Source: a virus. Taken from it: 48,700 nucleotides of DNA. The position numbers and the translations under genes were made by a program. The notes beneath the pieces are model-generated. The model saw nothing but the letters and a program-made list of their open reading frames with translations, ran no database searches and was not told where the DNA came from. The stretch lies in IMG/VR virus record IMGVR_UViG_3300010403_000027, positions 1-48,700 of that record; one strand, given 5' to 3'. This document shows positions 38,166 through 44,712 of this stretch, one piece after another (position 1 is the stretch's first letter; every line of letters starts with the position of its first letter).

Positions 38166-39301
38166 CCCGCCGCAAACTCACCGGCCTGCAACGACGCGGC
38201 AGCAAATGGCGCATGGTCGTCCGCGTCAACGGCGTGCTCCATGTATCGCCGTGGGGACAGGAACCCTTCACCGATCTGACTGACTGGCGCGATGCGCAGA
38301 TCGAGAAGTACGCCGCGACGGCAGACGCCGCCGGCGGCCTGGGCGAGAAGGTGCAGGCCTATCTCCAGCGCGTGGCGGCGCTCCCCACCATCAAGCAACG
38401 CACGGCGCATCTCGCGCTGTGGGTGCATGAGCTGGGCGCGGATCGCCCGCCGCTCTCGGTGACGACAAGCGAGATCGACATCATTCTTCAAGGCTGGCTC
38501 GAAACCCTTGCGCCGGGAACGATCCGTAAGCGCCGCACGGCGCTGCGCTCGTTCTATGCGAAGCTGTATCCGAAGCACGTCAGCCCGGTGAAGGGCTCCG
38601 CGAATCCCAAAGAGCCGAAGCTCGAGCATCGCGATCTCGGGTATCCCGCGCTCGAGCGCGCGCTCGCCGCGATGCCGACGCAGCGCGATACGAAGAAAGG
38701 CTTACCGCCGCGCCTCAGCCTGTCCGCCATTCGCGCCCGCGTGATTGCCTATGTCGGCATTCCCCCTGGCCTGTTGCAGAAAGTGCAGCCGCATGATGTC
38801 GTGCTGACCGGGCAGGGCAGCGTGCGCGTCCACACGCGCACGAAAGGCGGGGGCGTGGAGGCGCGGACCCTCTCGCTGACCGCAGACGGCCTCGCGGCCT
38901 TCAAGGCCTTCCACGCGGCTTATGCCTACGGACGGTTTGCGCCGGAGGCGCTGAACAAATCCTTCAAGCGTGCCTGCGCCCGCGCCGGCCTCGATCCGAA
39001 GAGCGTCCACATGTACGACGCGCGGCATACCTTCCTGTCCCAGGTGTACCGCGTGACGCGGGATCTCGCCACGGTGGGACGGCTCGGGTTGCACGCGAAA
39101 GGCTCGACGGTGACCGCGCGCTATGCGTTGGCCGCGAATCAGGAAGTGGATGCCGCGGCGGTGGAGGCGTTCAACGCCGCGTTGACGGCCCAACGACAAG
39201 CCGCGCTGAAGGTCGCCCCGAAGGTCGCCGCATCGTTACCGAAAAAAGTTACCACGGCCCGTAAGTCCCGTCGACGCCGCAGATTGCGTGCCGTATCGTA
39301 G
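38162..39301 (+). CDS. int: Tyrosine-type integrase
   Basis: The 379-residue product has an N-terminal arm-binding and core-binding part (to about residue 150) and a C-terminal catalytic domain. Lys228 sits in a beta-hairpin (RVHTRTKGGG), YDARHTF supplies Arg288 and His289, and His311 and the nucleophile Tyr321 follow (TVTARYALA). The first catalytic Arg (usually Thr-Gly-x-Arg) is not seen; residues 199-205 read GIPPGLL. The gene ends inside the tRNA-like attachment site, a common layout. It integrates and, with an excisionase, excises the phage. Confidence 0.88.
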   Translation: MTRRKLTGLQRRGSKWRMVVRVNGVLHVSPWGQEPFTDLTDWRDAQIEKYAATADAAGGLGEKVQAYLQRVAALPTIKQRTAHLALWVHELGADRPPLSVTTSEIDIILQGWLETLAPGTIRKRRTALRSFYAKLYPKHVSPVKGSANPKEPKLEHRDLGYPALERALAAMPTQRDTKKGLPPRLSLSAIRARVIAYVGIPPGLLQKVQPHDVVLTGQGSVRVHTRTKGGGVEARTLSLTADGLAAFKAFHAAYAYGRFAPEALNKSFKRACARAGLDPKSVHMYDARHTFLSQVYRVTRDLATVGRLGLHAKGSTVTARYALAANQEVDAAAVEAFNAALTAQRQAALKVAPKVAASLPKKVTTARKSRRRRRLRAVS

Positions 39302-39344
39302 CCCTTTCAAGGCCAAAACACGGGTTCGAATCCCGTTGGGGACG
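39301..39344 (+). other. attP: attP core: 3' half of a tRNA-Glu gene
   Basis: These 44 bases read as the 3' half of a tRNA-Glu(UUC). A GCC/GGC stem remnant encloses the anticodon loop with TTC at 39306-39308. A T-arm follows with ACGGG, loop TTCGAAT and CCCGT, then acceptor strand TGGGGAC and discriminator G. No 5' half is present, so it is not a functional tRNA gene. Phages that integrate at tRNA genes carry such a fragment to restore the host gene. It starts at the last base of the integrase stop codon. Confidence 0.85.
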
Positions 39345-39596
39345 CTCCCTCAAATTCTCGAAAAGATTGAGCAAATTGCTCGAAAATCACGCGTTTCTGG
39401 CGTCTGCCCCGCGCCCGCGCTGACTGCGGAAAAGTGCGGAAAAGTGCGCATAGACGGCCCGAAAGTTACCACCGGAGTTACCACGGACCACATTTGTAAG
39501 CCGATTCTTCTCGCTATTCCCGCGCGATGCGCCCACACTCCGAAGCCTTCCTCGGTCACCGGTTTTTATTTCTCGGCACAGTTTCAGGAGTCCGTC
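39345..39596. other. Non-coding attP flank with repeats
   Basis: No coding frame is convincing here. The region holds a 13-base near-palindrome at 39369-39381 (GAGCAA and TTGCTC around one base). A 10-base repeat, TGCGGAAAAG, occurs in tandem at 39425-39444 followed by a partial copy. Two of the AGTTACCAC sites are also here. These suit integrase, excisionase or host-factor binding. A promoter for the next gene should be here but none is clear. Confidence 0.5.
39425..39450. repeat. Short tandem repeat near attP
   Basis: TGCGGAAAAG is repeated twice in tandem, followed by TGCGCA. It lies 80 bases right of the attP core and may be a protein-binding site. Confidence 0.6.
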
Positions 39597-39941
39597 ATGC
39601 GGTCTGTCCTCCTCGGCCTCGTCGTCGTCGTGTCGCTGCTCGTCCTTCCGTCGTCGGTGTCGGCGCAATCGCACGGCCTCGTCGTCAGCGGCGCGCTCCT
39701 CTCGGTCGGCGGGACGGTCCTCTCGTTCGTCGGCGGCTATGGGATGCGGAAGACGACCTGTGAGACGACGCCCGTCGCGGGCAGCCGCGAGCAAGTCATC
39801 ACCTGCCTGAACCGCCCCAACCACCCCGTCATGTTCACCGGGATCGCGCTGGCGAGTGCCGGCGGCGTGCTCGTCGCCGTGGGCAACCATAAGAGCATCG
39901 CCCTCGGCCCGCGCTCGGCGACGTTTCGCTGGCGCTGGTAG
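39597..39941 (+). CDS. Small secreted or envelope protein (lysogenic conversion candidate)
   Basis: The 114-residue product starts with a signal peptide or membrane segment (MRSVLLGLVVVVSLLVLPSS, probable cleavage after VSA before Gln). The mature part has two hydrophobic Gly-rich stretches (LVVSGALLSVGGTVLSFVGG, FTGIALASAGGVLVAVG) and two cysteines between them. The ATG at 39597 has an AGGAG site six bases before it. It is the first gene after attP, so at one prophage end. A superinfection-exclusion or envelope-altering role is plausible. No family is recognised. Confidence 0.7.
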   Translation: MRSVLLGLVVVVSLLVLPSSVSAQSHGLVVSGALLSVGGTVLSFVGGYGMRKTTCETTPVAGSREQVITCLNRPNHPVMFTGIALASAGGVLVAVGNHKSIALGPRSATFRWRW

Positions 39942-39995
39942 CCTGATACCACCGGCAACCTTCCCCCGTGCCGCGCCGGCTGTCACACTGGCGCG

Positions 39996-41024
39996 GTGCG
40001 GTTGTCCTTCGCTGATCTTCCAAGGTACGCCGGCCTCGTCAGCATGGCCGACGGGAGCTTTGATCCGCTCCATGCCGGGCACTTGCGCTACCTGCATCAA
40101 GCGCGCGCCCTCGGCGCCCCGCTGCTCGTCAATCTGTGCCCTGACAGCTACACGATCACCAAGCATCCGATCCTGCTGCCCATAGAAGACCGCGCGCAGA
40201 TCCTCGACGCCCTGGCCATTGTCGACTACGTGCATGTCGCGGCCGTGTCCACCGCGGACGTGCTGCGGCGTCTGCAGCCCCGCAGTTACGTCAAAGGGCG
40301 GGAATGGATGGGCTGCCTGCCCCAGCCGGTGATCGACGCCTGCGGGGGCTGTGACATCGTGTACACGGACACACCGACACAGTCCTCGACGGCGCTCCTG
40401 CGCCAGCTGCAGCCGGATGTGGACAGATTTGAAGCACTGGTACAGAGCCAGCAGCCGGCCGCGACGCCATGGACGCCGACGGCCGCCGTGCCGTATGACT
40501 TCCAGAGCCGCAAGATTGCCGAGGGCGAGCACCCACAGCGAATTGTCGACACGTTCGGCGAAGCGGCGGAGGATTTCGTGGACGTGGGCGCGGGGCCGGG
40601 GCATCTCGTCAAGTTACTGCACGATCTCGGCATGCACGGGGCCGGGCTCGATGTGGCGTATCAGGTCAACGCGCACGTCTTCGGCGCGGATGTGACCGAC
40701 CCTGACGGGATACAGTGGCCGCCGCGGCGTCTCGTCATCTGCCGCGAAGTCTTGGAGCACCTGACGGTGCGGCAAATACGGCAGGCTGTCACGAACCTCT
40801 GCGCCCTCAGCGCGCAATTCGTCTACCTCACGACGCGCTTTTCTCAGGCGCGGCACTTCCTCGACTTCGCGACGTCGGACGATCTCGATCCGACACACAT
40901 CTCGATTCTGCCGATGCCGTGGCTGCGGCATCTCTTCGTGCTCGAAGGCTTCAAGAGACGCGCCGATCTCGAGCAGCGGATGGACTGGCAGAAGAAAGGC
41001 CGTGTCTTGGTGTACGAACGATGA
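39996..41024 (+). CDS. Sugar nucleotidyltransferase - methyltransferase fusion
   Basis: The 342-residue product has two domains. Residues 1-140 resemble RfaE/HldE C-terminal or TagD-type nucleotidyltransferases: GSFDPLHAGHLRYL with the His-x-Gly-His motif at 26-29, IEDRAQILDAL, SYVKGREW and a final SSTALL. Residues 165-342 form a class I SAM methyltransferase with DVGAGPGH at 196-203 and CREVLEHL at 249-256. Start is GTG 39996; a later ATG at 40044 would cut the first strand. It overlaps the next gene by four bases. It probably makes and methylates an activated sugar or polyol; the substrate is unknown. Confidence 0.75.
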   Translation: MRLSFADLPRYAGLVSMADGSFDPLHAGHLRYLHQARALGAPLLVNLCPDSYTITKHPILLPIEDRAQILDALAIVDYVHVAAVSTADVLRRLQPRSYVKGREWMGCLPQPVIDACGGCDIVYTDTPTQSSTALLRQLQPDVDRFEALVQSQQPAATPWTPTAAVPYDFQSRKIAEGEHPQRIVDTFGEAAEDFVDVGAGPGHLVKLLHDLGMHGAGLDVAYQVNAHVFGADVTDPDGIQWPPRRLVICREVLEHLTVRQIRQAVTNLCALSAQFVYLTTRFSQARHFLDFATSDDLDPTHISILPMPWLRHLFVLEGFKRRADLEQRMDWQKKGRVLVYER

Positions 41025-41791
41025 TCGATGCCGTGCTCTCGCACCACATGAACCCGCTCACCTGCGGCGTGGCGAAGTGGAATCACGCGCTTGCCGCCCA
41101 CCTCGGCGTGCCGTGCTTCTCGATCAGCGCCGGCGCCCGGCTCGCGCGGCATCCGCTCGTCTCCATCAAACCGAGTGAACTATTCGGCTGGGTCGGCGTG
41201 TCGACGCCCTACGATCTCTTTCTGCACGGCTACACGGGCGGGCCGCTCGTCACGCAGGCCACGCGCGTCTATGTCGGCAACCGCGAGCTGGCCGCGCAGC
41301 TGCGCCCGATCCGGCCGGATGTGATCGAGGCTTTCTGTCCGGCGACGGTCAGCGGCGATCCGACGCGCGGGGCGTACCGCGTGCTCGTCTTCGGCATGGC
41401 GCACAAGCTCGCGCTGCCGCACTTTGTCCAGCTCAAGGCCCAGCTCGACGCCCACCATCACGACTACACGATCGAATTATCCACCGCCGTCCATGAAGGC
41501 TCGCCGTGGGAGACGGCGCTCGAAGAGGCCGTCGACGCGATGCGCGCGATCTTCGGGGACAAGCTCCGCGTGCTGGGCTTCTTGGGCGATGATGCGCTCG
41601 CGAAAGAACTGCAGGACTGTGACGCTGTCGCCGCCTACTTCACGCCCGCCCTGCGCGCGAATAACACGAGCGCCTGGGCCGCGCTCGCCGCCGGCAAAAC
41701 GCTCTACACGAATACCGATGCCGACTCCCCCGCGCTCGACGTGTCGGCCTATTCGTGGCCGAAGCTGCTGGATCTCATCCGTGGCGCGTAG
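41021..41791 (+). CDS. Glycosyltransferase-like protein
   Basis: The 256-residue product starts MIDAVLSHHMNPLTCGVAKW, like the N-terminal nucleotide-sugar glycosyltransferase loop with a Gly-Val-Ala. Later segments fit a GT-B fold (YRVLVFGMAHKLALPHFVQL, KLRVLGFLGDDALAKELQDC, TSAWAALAAGKTLYTN). It is shorter than usual for a complete two-domain GT-B enzyme. The start is ATG 41021, overlapping the previous stop (ATGA). It may attach the sugar made by this operon. The donor and acceptor are unknown. Confidence 0.65.
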   Translation: MIDAVLSHHMNPLTCGVAKWNHALAAHLGVPCFSISAGARLARHPLVSIKPSELFGWVGVSTPYDLFLHGYTGGPLVTQATRVYVGNRELAAQLRPIRPDVIEAFCPATVSGDPTRGAYRVLVFGMAHKLALPHFVQLKAQLDAHHHDYTIELSTAVHEGSPWETALEEAVDAMRAIFGDKLRVLGFLGDDALAKELQDCDAVAAYFTPALRANNTSAWAALAAGKTLYTNTDADSPALDVSAYSWPKLLDLIRGA

Positions 41792-42713
41792 CTTCACCCT
41801 CGCGGGCCGCCCGATCACCGACGACTCGCCGTGTTTTGTCATCGCGGAGATCGGCAACAATCATCAAGGCGACCCCGCGCTCGCGCAATCCATGGTACGC
41901 ATCGCGGCCGACTGCGGGGCGGATGCGGTGAAGTTCCAATGTCGCGACAACGACACGCTCTACAGCCAGGCCTTGCTCGACAAGCCCTACGAGAGCGAGC
42001 ACAGCTTTGGCGCGACGTATGGCGCGCACCGGCGGGCGCTGGAACTGTCGCCCGACGATCTGCGGCGGTGCCTCATCGAAGCCGAGGCGCGGCACGTCAT
42101 CGGCTTCGCGACGGCCTTCGATGAAGCGAGCGCGGATGTGCTGATGGCGCTGCAGGTGCCCGCAATCAAACTCGCGTCGGGCGCGTTGACGGATACGGCG
42201 CTGCAGGAGTACGTGGCCTCGTGTGATGTGCCGCTGCTGCTCTCGACGGGCGGCGGCGATGAGTGGGACATCGATCGGGCCGTCGAGACGATCAGCGCGC
42301 ACCACACCAACTTCGCGCTGCTGCATTGCGTCGCCGCGTATCCGCAACTCCCGAAAGACGCCAACCTGCGCTGCATTCCGGTGCTGCGGGCGCGCTATCC
42401 CGAGACGATCATCGGGTTCAGTTCGCATCTGCCGGGCATTGCGTTCTCGCTCGTCGCGTATGCGTTCGGGGCGCAGATCGTGGAACATCACTTCACCCTC
42501 GACCGGAGCCTGAAAGGCGGGGATCATGCGTTCTCGCTCGAACCCAAAGGACTGGCGACCTTGGTCGATGATCTCCGCAAGCTCCACGGCGGCCTTGGCG
42601 ACGGTGTGAAGCGGTTCTTGGAATGCGAACGCGGTCCGATCAGCAAAATGCGCCGACGCCAGACCGCCGACGGTCTACAAATCACCGGAGCCCTCGATGC
42701 CCCCACCGATTGA
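41781..42713 (+). CDS. NeuB-type nonulosonic acid synthase
   Basis: The 310-residue product starts with a GTG at 41781 inside the previous gene. It has the NeuB/SpsE pattern: FVIAEIGNNHQGDPALAQSM, ADAVKFQCRDNDTLY, AIKLASGALTD, IIGFSSHLPGIAFSLVAYAF and IVEHHFTLDRSLKGGDHAFS. These enzymes condense phosphoenolpyruvate with an N-acetylhexosamine to form sialic, legionaminic or pseudaminic acid. The C-terminal antifreeze-like (SAF) domain of full-length NeuB is absent. It is followed by a cupin and a CMP-sugar synthetase in one operon. Confidence 0.85.
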   Translation: MARSFTLAGRPITDDSPCFVIAEIGNNHQGDPALAQSMVRIAADCGADAVKFQCRDNDTLYSQALLDKPYESEHSFGATYGAHRRALELSPDDLRRCLIEAEARHVIGFATAFDEASADVLMALQVPAIKLASGALTDTALQEYVASCDVPLLLSTGGGDEWDIDRAVETISAHHTNFALLHCVAAYPQLPKDANLRCIPVLRARYPETIIGFSSHLPGIAFSLVAYAFGAQIVEHHFTLDRSLKGGDHAFSLEPKGLATLVDDLRKLHGGLGDGVKRFLECERGPISKMRRRQTADGLQITGALDAPTD

Positions 42714-43092
42714 AGCCTTCCCGATCCACGATGTCGGCCCGCGCACCTGGGGCCGCGAAGTGCTCATCGCGCAGACGCCGCACTATCTTGGCAAATTGCT
42801 CTACATGAACGCGGGGACCGCGGGCGGGCTGCAGGTGCATCGGGAGAAAGACGAGACGTTCTTCTTGTTCTCCGGCGAGGCCTTCGTCGACACCGATCCG
42901 GGGACGGGGACGTTGCAGCGGTTACGCATGATGCCCGGCGAGAGCTACCACATTCCCCCGGGCGCGGTGCATCGTGTGGAAGCGATCACGGACTGTATTT
43001 TTTTTGAGGTGAGTACGCCGCACTTCAATGATCGCGTGCGCATGGAAACCCGCTATGGCCTGCCGGAGATCGGCGGGTTGCCGACGACATGA
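42697..43092 (+). CDS. Cupin-domain protein of the sugar cassette
   Basis: The 131-residue product has the cupin motifs GGLQVHREKDETFFLFSGEA and SYHIPPGAVHRVEA, with His and Glu metal ligands. Similar cupins accompany nonulosonic-acid gene clusters and are often labelled mannose-6-phosphate isomerase-like. Its start overlaps the NeuB-type gene by 17 bases and its end overlaps the NeuA-type gene. The reaction is unknown; sugar isomerisation or modification is likely. Confidence 0.75.
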   Translation: MPPPIEAFPIHDVGPRTWGREVLIAQTPHYLGKLLYMNAGTAGGLQVHREKDETFFLFSGEAFVDTDPGTGTLQRLRMMPGESYHIPPGAVHRVEAITDCIFFEVSTPHFNDRVRMETRYGLPEIGGLPTT

Positions 43093-43805
43093 CATCGCCC
43101 TCGATTCTCGCGCTGATTCCCGCGCGCGGCGGCAGCGTACGCATTCCCGGCAAGAATCTCAAGCCGCTGCACGGGCATCCGTTGCTCGCGTATACGATTG
43201 CCGCCGCGAAAGCGAGCGGCATCTTCGCGCGGATCTTCGTGTCGTCGGAGTCGCCGCAGGTGCTGGACGTCGCCAGTGCGTACGGCGCGATCGCGTGGAC
43301 ACGGCCGGCCGCGTATGCGACGGCCGAGTCACCTGACATCGAATGGGTCCACGATCTGCTGACGCACACGGCCGAGGGCGACTGCTTCGCGATCCTGCGG
43401 CCGACGTCGCCCTTTCGATCCGCCGCGACGATCCAGCGCGCGTGGGAACAGTTCCAGCGCAGCCCGTGCGACTGTTTGCGGGCGGTCGAAGCGGTCAGCG
43501 TGAATCCGTACAAATGCTGGGTGCTTTCCGACTGTGAACTGACGCCGCTCCTGCCGGTGCACGATGTCCCGCCGTGGCATTCGCGGCCCTCGCAGACGTT
43601 GCCGCGTGTGTATCAGCAGAATGCGAGTCTGGAGATCGCCAAGTGCAGTCTCGTGCGGGATCGACTGTATCCGTCCATCTGTAGCGGCAGAGTCTGGGGC
43701 TTCGTGAATCCCAGGCCGGAGGGCTTCGACATCAACGATGCCGACGACTGGGCGTTCGCGGAAATGCAGATCGCCAGCGGCGCGTGGACACTGCCGACGA
43801 TCTGA
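43089..43805 (+). CDS. NeuA-type CMP-nonulosonic acid synthetase
   Basis: The 238-residue product has the signature ALIPARGGSVRIPGKNLKPL, where Arg and Lys bind CTP. HPLLAYTIAAA, RIFVSSESPQVLDVA and ILRPTSPFRSAATI follow, as in acylneuraminate cytidylyltransferases. It activates a nonulosonic acid with CTP. It follows the cupin gene with a four-base overlap (ATGA). It is the last plus-strand gene and meets the leftward genes six bases later without a visible terminator. Confidence 0.88.
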   Translation: MTSPSILALIPARGGSVRIPGKNLKPLHGHPLLAYTIAAAKASGIFARIFVSSESPQVLDVASAYGAIAWTRPAAYATAESPDIEWVHDLLTHTAEGDCFAILRPTSPFRSAATIQRAWEQFQRSPCDCLRAVEAVSVNPYKCWVLSDCELTPLLPVHDVPPWHSRPSQTLPRVYQQNASLEIAKCSLVRDRLYPSICSGRVWGFVNPRPEGFDINDADDWAFAEMQIASGAWTLPTI

Positions 43806-43811
43806 CGCCCG

Positions 43812-44102
43812 TTAGTCGAGAATGCTCACGGCCGAGCCCTCGGGTGCCGCCTGCGTCTTCGCCAAGACGTTCTGCCACGCGACATAGGCATCGATCAGCT
43901 TGCGCATCGCCGCCTGTACCTCGGCATTGTCGAGCAGATCTTTATTCAGCCCGGCTTCCAAGGTCGTCAGCCAGACGCCGACGAGATCGACGGCGGCATC
44001 CTGTTTGTCCTTCCCGTGCTTCGCGGTGAGCAACTTCTCCACCGCCTGCACGGCCATGATGATCAGCGGAAAGAGTTTCGTCCCGAGGGTAATCCATTTC
44101 AT
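43812..44102 (-). CDS. Hypothetical protein of the lysis region
   Basis: The 96-residue product starts MKWITLGTKLFPLIIMAVQA, with an amphipathic or membrane-associated N-terminus, then a charged helical part (KDKQDAAVDLVGVWLTTLEA) and a soluble tail. Similar short proteins beside phage holin genes are common, but I know no specific function. It is the last gene of the leftward series. Confidence 0.55.
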   Translation of the reverse strand: MKWITLGTKLFPLIIMAVQAVEKLLTAKHGKDKQDAAVDLVGVWLTTLEAGLNKDLLDNAEVQAAMRKLIDAYVAWQNVLAKTQAAPEGSAVSILD

Positions 44103-44105
44103 CGG

Positions 44106-44279
44106 TCAGCCTTTCAGAATGTAGAGCACCGCAAGCGCGGCGATGCAGACGCGCACCACCATCAGCGCATCGCCCACAAGCGGAAACCCGAGCAGCCGCG
44201 AGAGCGGCAGGAGCAGCGCGTAGACCGCGAGCACCACCACCACCGCGATCAAGATGCGCCAGAAGAGCGCCTTATCCAT
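44106..44279 (-). CDS. Small two-span membrane protein, holin candidate
   Basis: A 57-residue frame (MDKALFWRILIAVVVVLAVY and onward) has two hydrophobic segments, about residues 7-25 and 37-54, and charged ends. An AAAGGAG site eight bases before the ATG at 44279 is one of the strongest in the window. It is shorter than 60 residues and easily missed. Size and topology fit a class II holin or antiholin. Confidence 0.6.
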   Translation of the reverse strand: MDKALFWRILIAVVVVLAVYALLLPLSRLLGFPLVGDALMVVRVCIAALAVLYILKG

Positions 44280-44295
44280 GTGAGATCTCCTTTGC

Positions 44296-44712
44296 CTAGC
44301 GGGATTCGGTCGTTTGGTTGCCGCCGATGCCGCCCTGCCGTTGATGATTGGTCCGGCCGAAGTAGAACCCGGTTACGAGGTTCGCGACGCCGAAGAGAAA
44401 CACCGCGCCCGCGAGTTGCAATTCCGTCGAGCCCAAGTAGCGCCCGCCGATGGCCAAGATGCCCGCGACGAGCAGGGCCGCGCCAATGACCCACCGCGCA
44501 ATGTCCCGCTGCGTCGTTTCCCAGAGGAGGTTGACGGCGCGCTGCCCGGCCGTGACGCGATCCTGTTCCTCCGTCGTGGACGGCGGCGCGACGGTCTGCC
44601 CACGTTCCCCGGTCGCCGTCGGGCGCTCGCGGCGATCCACAAACGGCGCGCTGAGCACGGCCTGCACGACGGGATCATTCAGCACCGCCGCCACGATGGG
44701 TTCGTCGGTCAT
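44296..44712 (-). CDS. Membrane protein with two C-terminal spans, holin-like
   Basis: The 138-residue product from ATG 44712 has a soluble N-terminal half (VVQAVLSAPFVDRRERPTAT) and two membrane segments near the end (WVIGAALLVAGILAIGG, LQLAGAVFLFGVANLVTGFY), then a polar tail. The ATG overlaps the hydrolase stop as ATGA, so the longer frame to 44742 is rejected. Together with the next small membrane protein it makes a probable lysis cassette. Confidence 0.6.
   Translation of the reverse strand: MTDEPIVAAVLNDPVVQAVLSAPFVDRRERPTATGERGQTVAPPSTTEEQDRVTAGQRAVNLLWETTQRDIARWVIGAALLVAGILAIGGRYLGSTELQLAGAVFLFGVANLVTGFYFGRTNHQRQGGIGGNQTTESR

Larger units (their letters stand above)
39247..39484. repeat. 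Candidate integrase arm-type repeats
   Basis: AGTTACCAC occurs three times around the attachment site: 39247-39255, 39464-39472 and 39476-39484, the last two spaced by exactly 12 bases. The first lies in the 3' end of the integrase gene, to the left of the core. Direct repeats flanking attP are typical arm-binding sites of integrases. Confidence 0.55.

Noticed and set aside
39301-39344. A functional phage tRNA gene
   Set aside because: Only the anticodon arm, T-arm and 3' acceptor strand are present. The sequence upstream is the integrase gene and does not form a D-arm or 5' acceptor strand.
43806-43811. Bidirectional terminator between the converging sugar and lysis operons
   Set aside because: Only six bases separate the stop codons and I find no hairpin with T-runs there.
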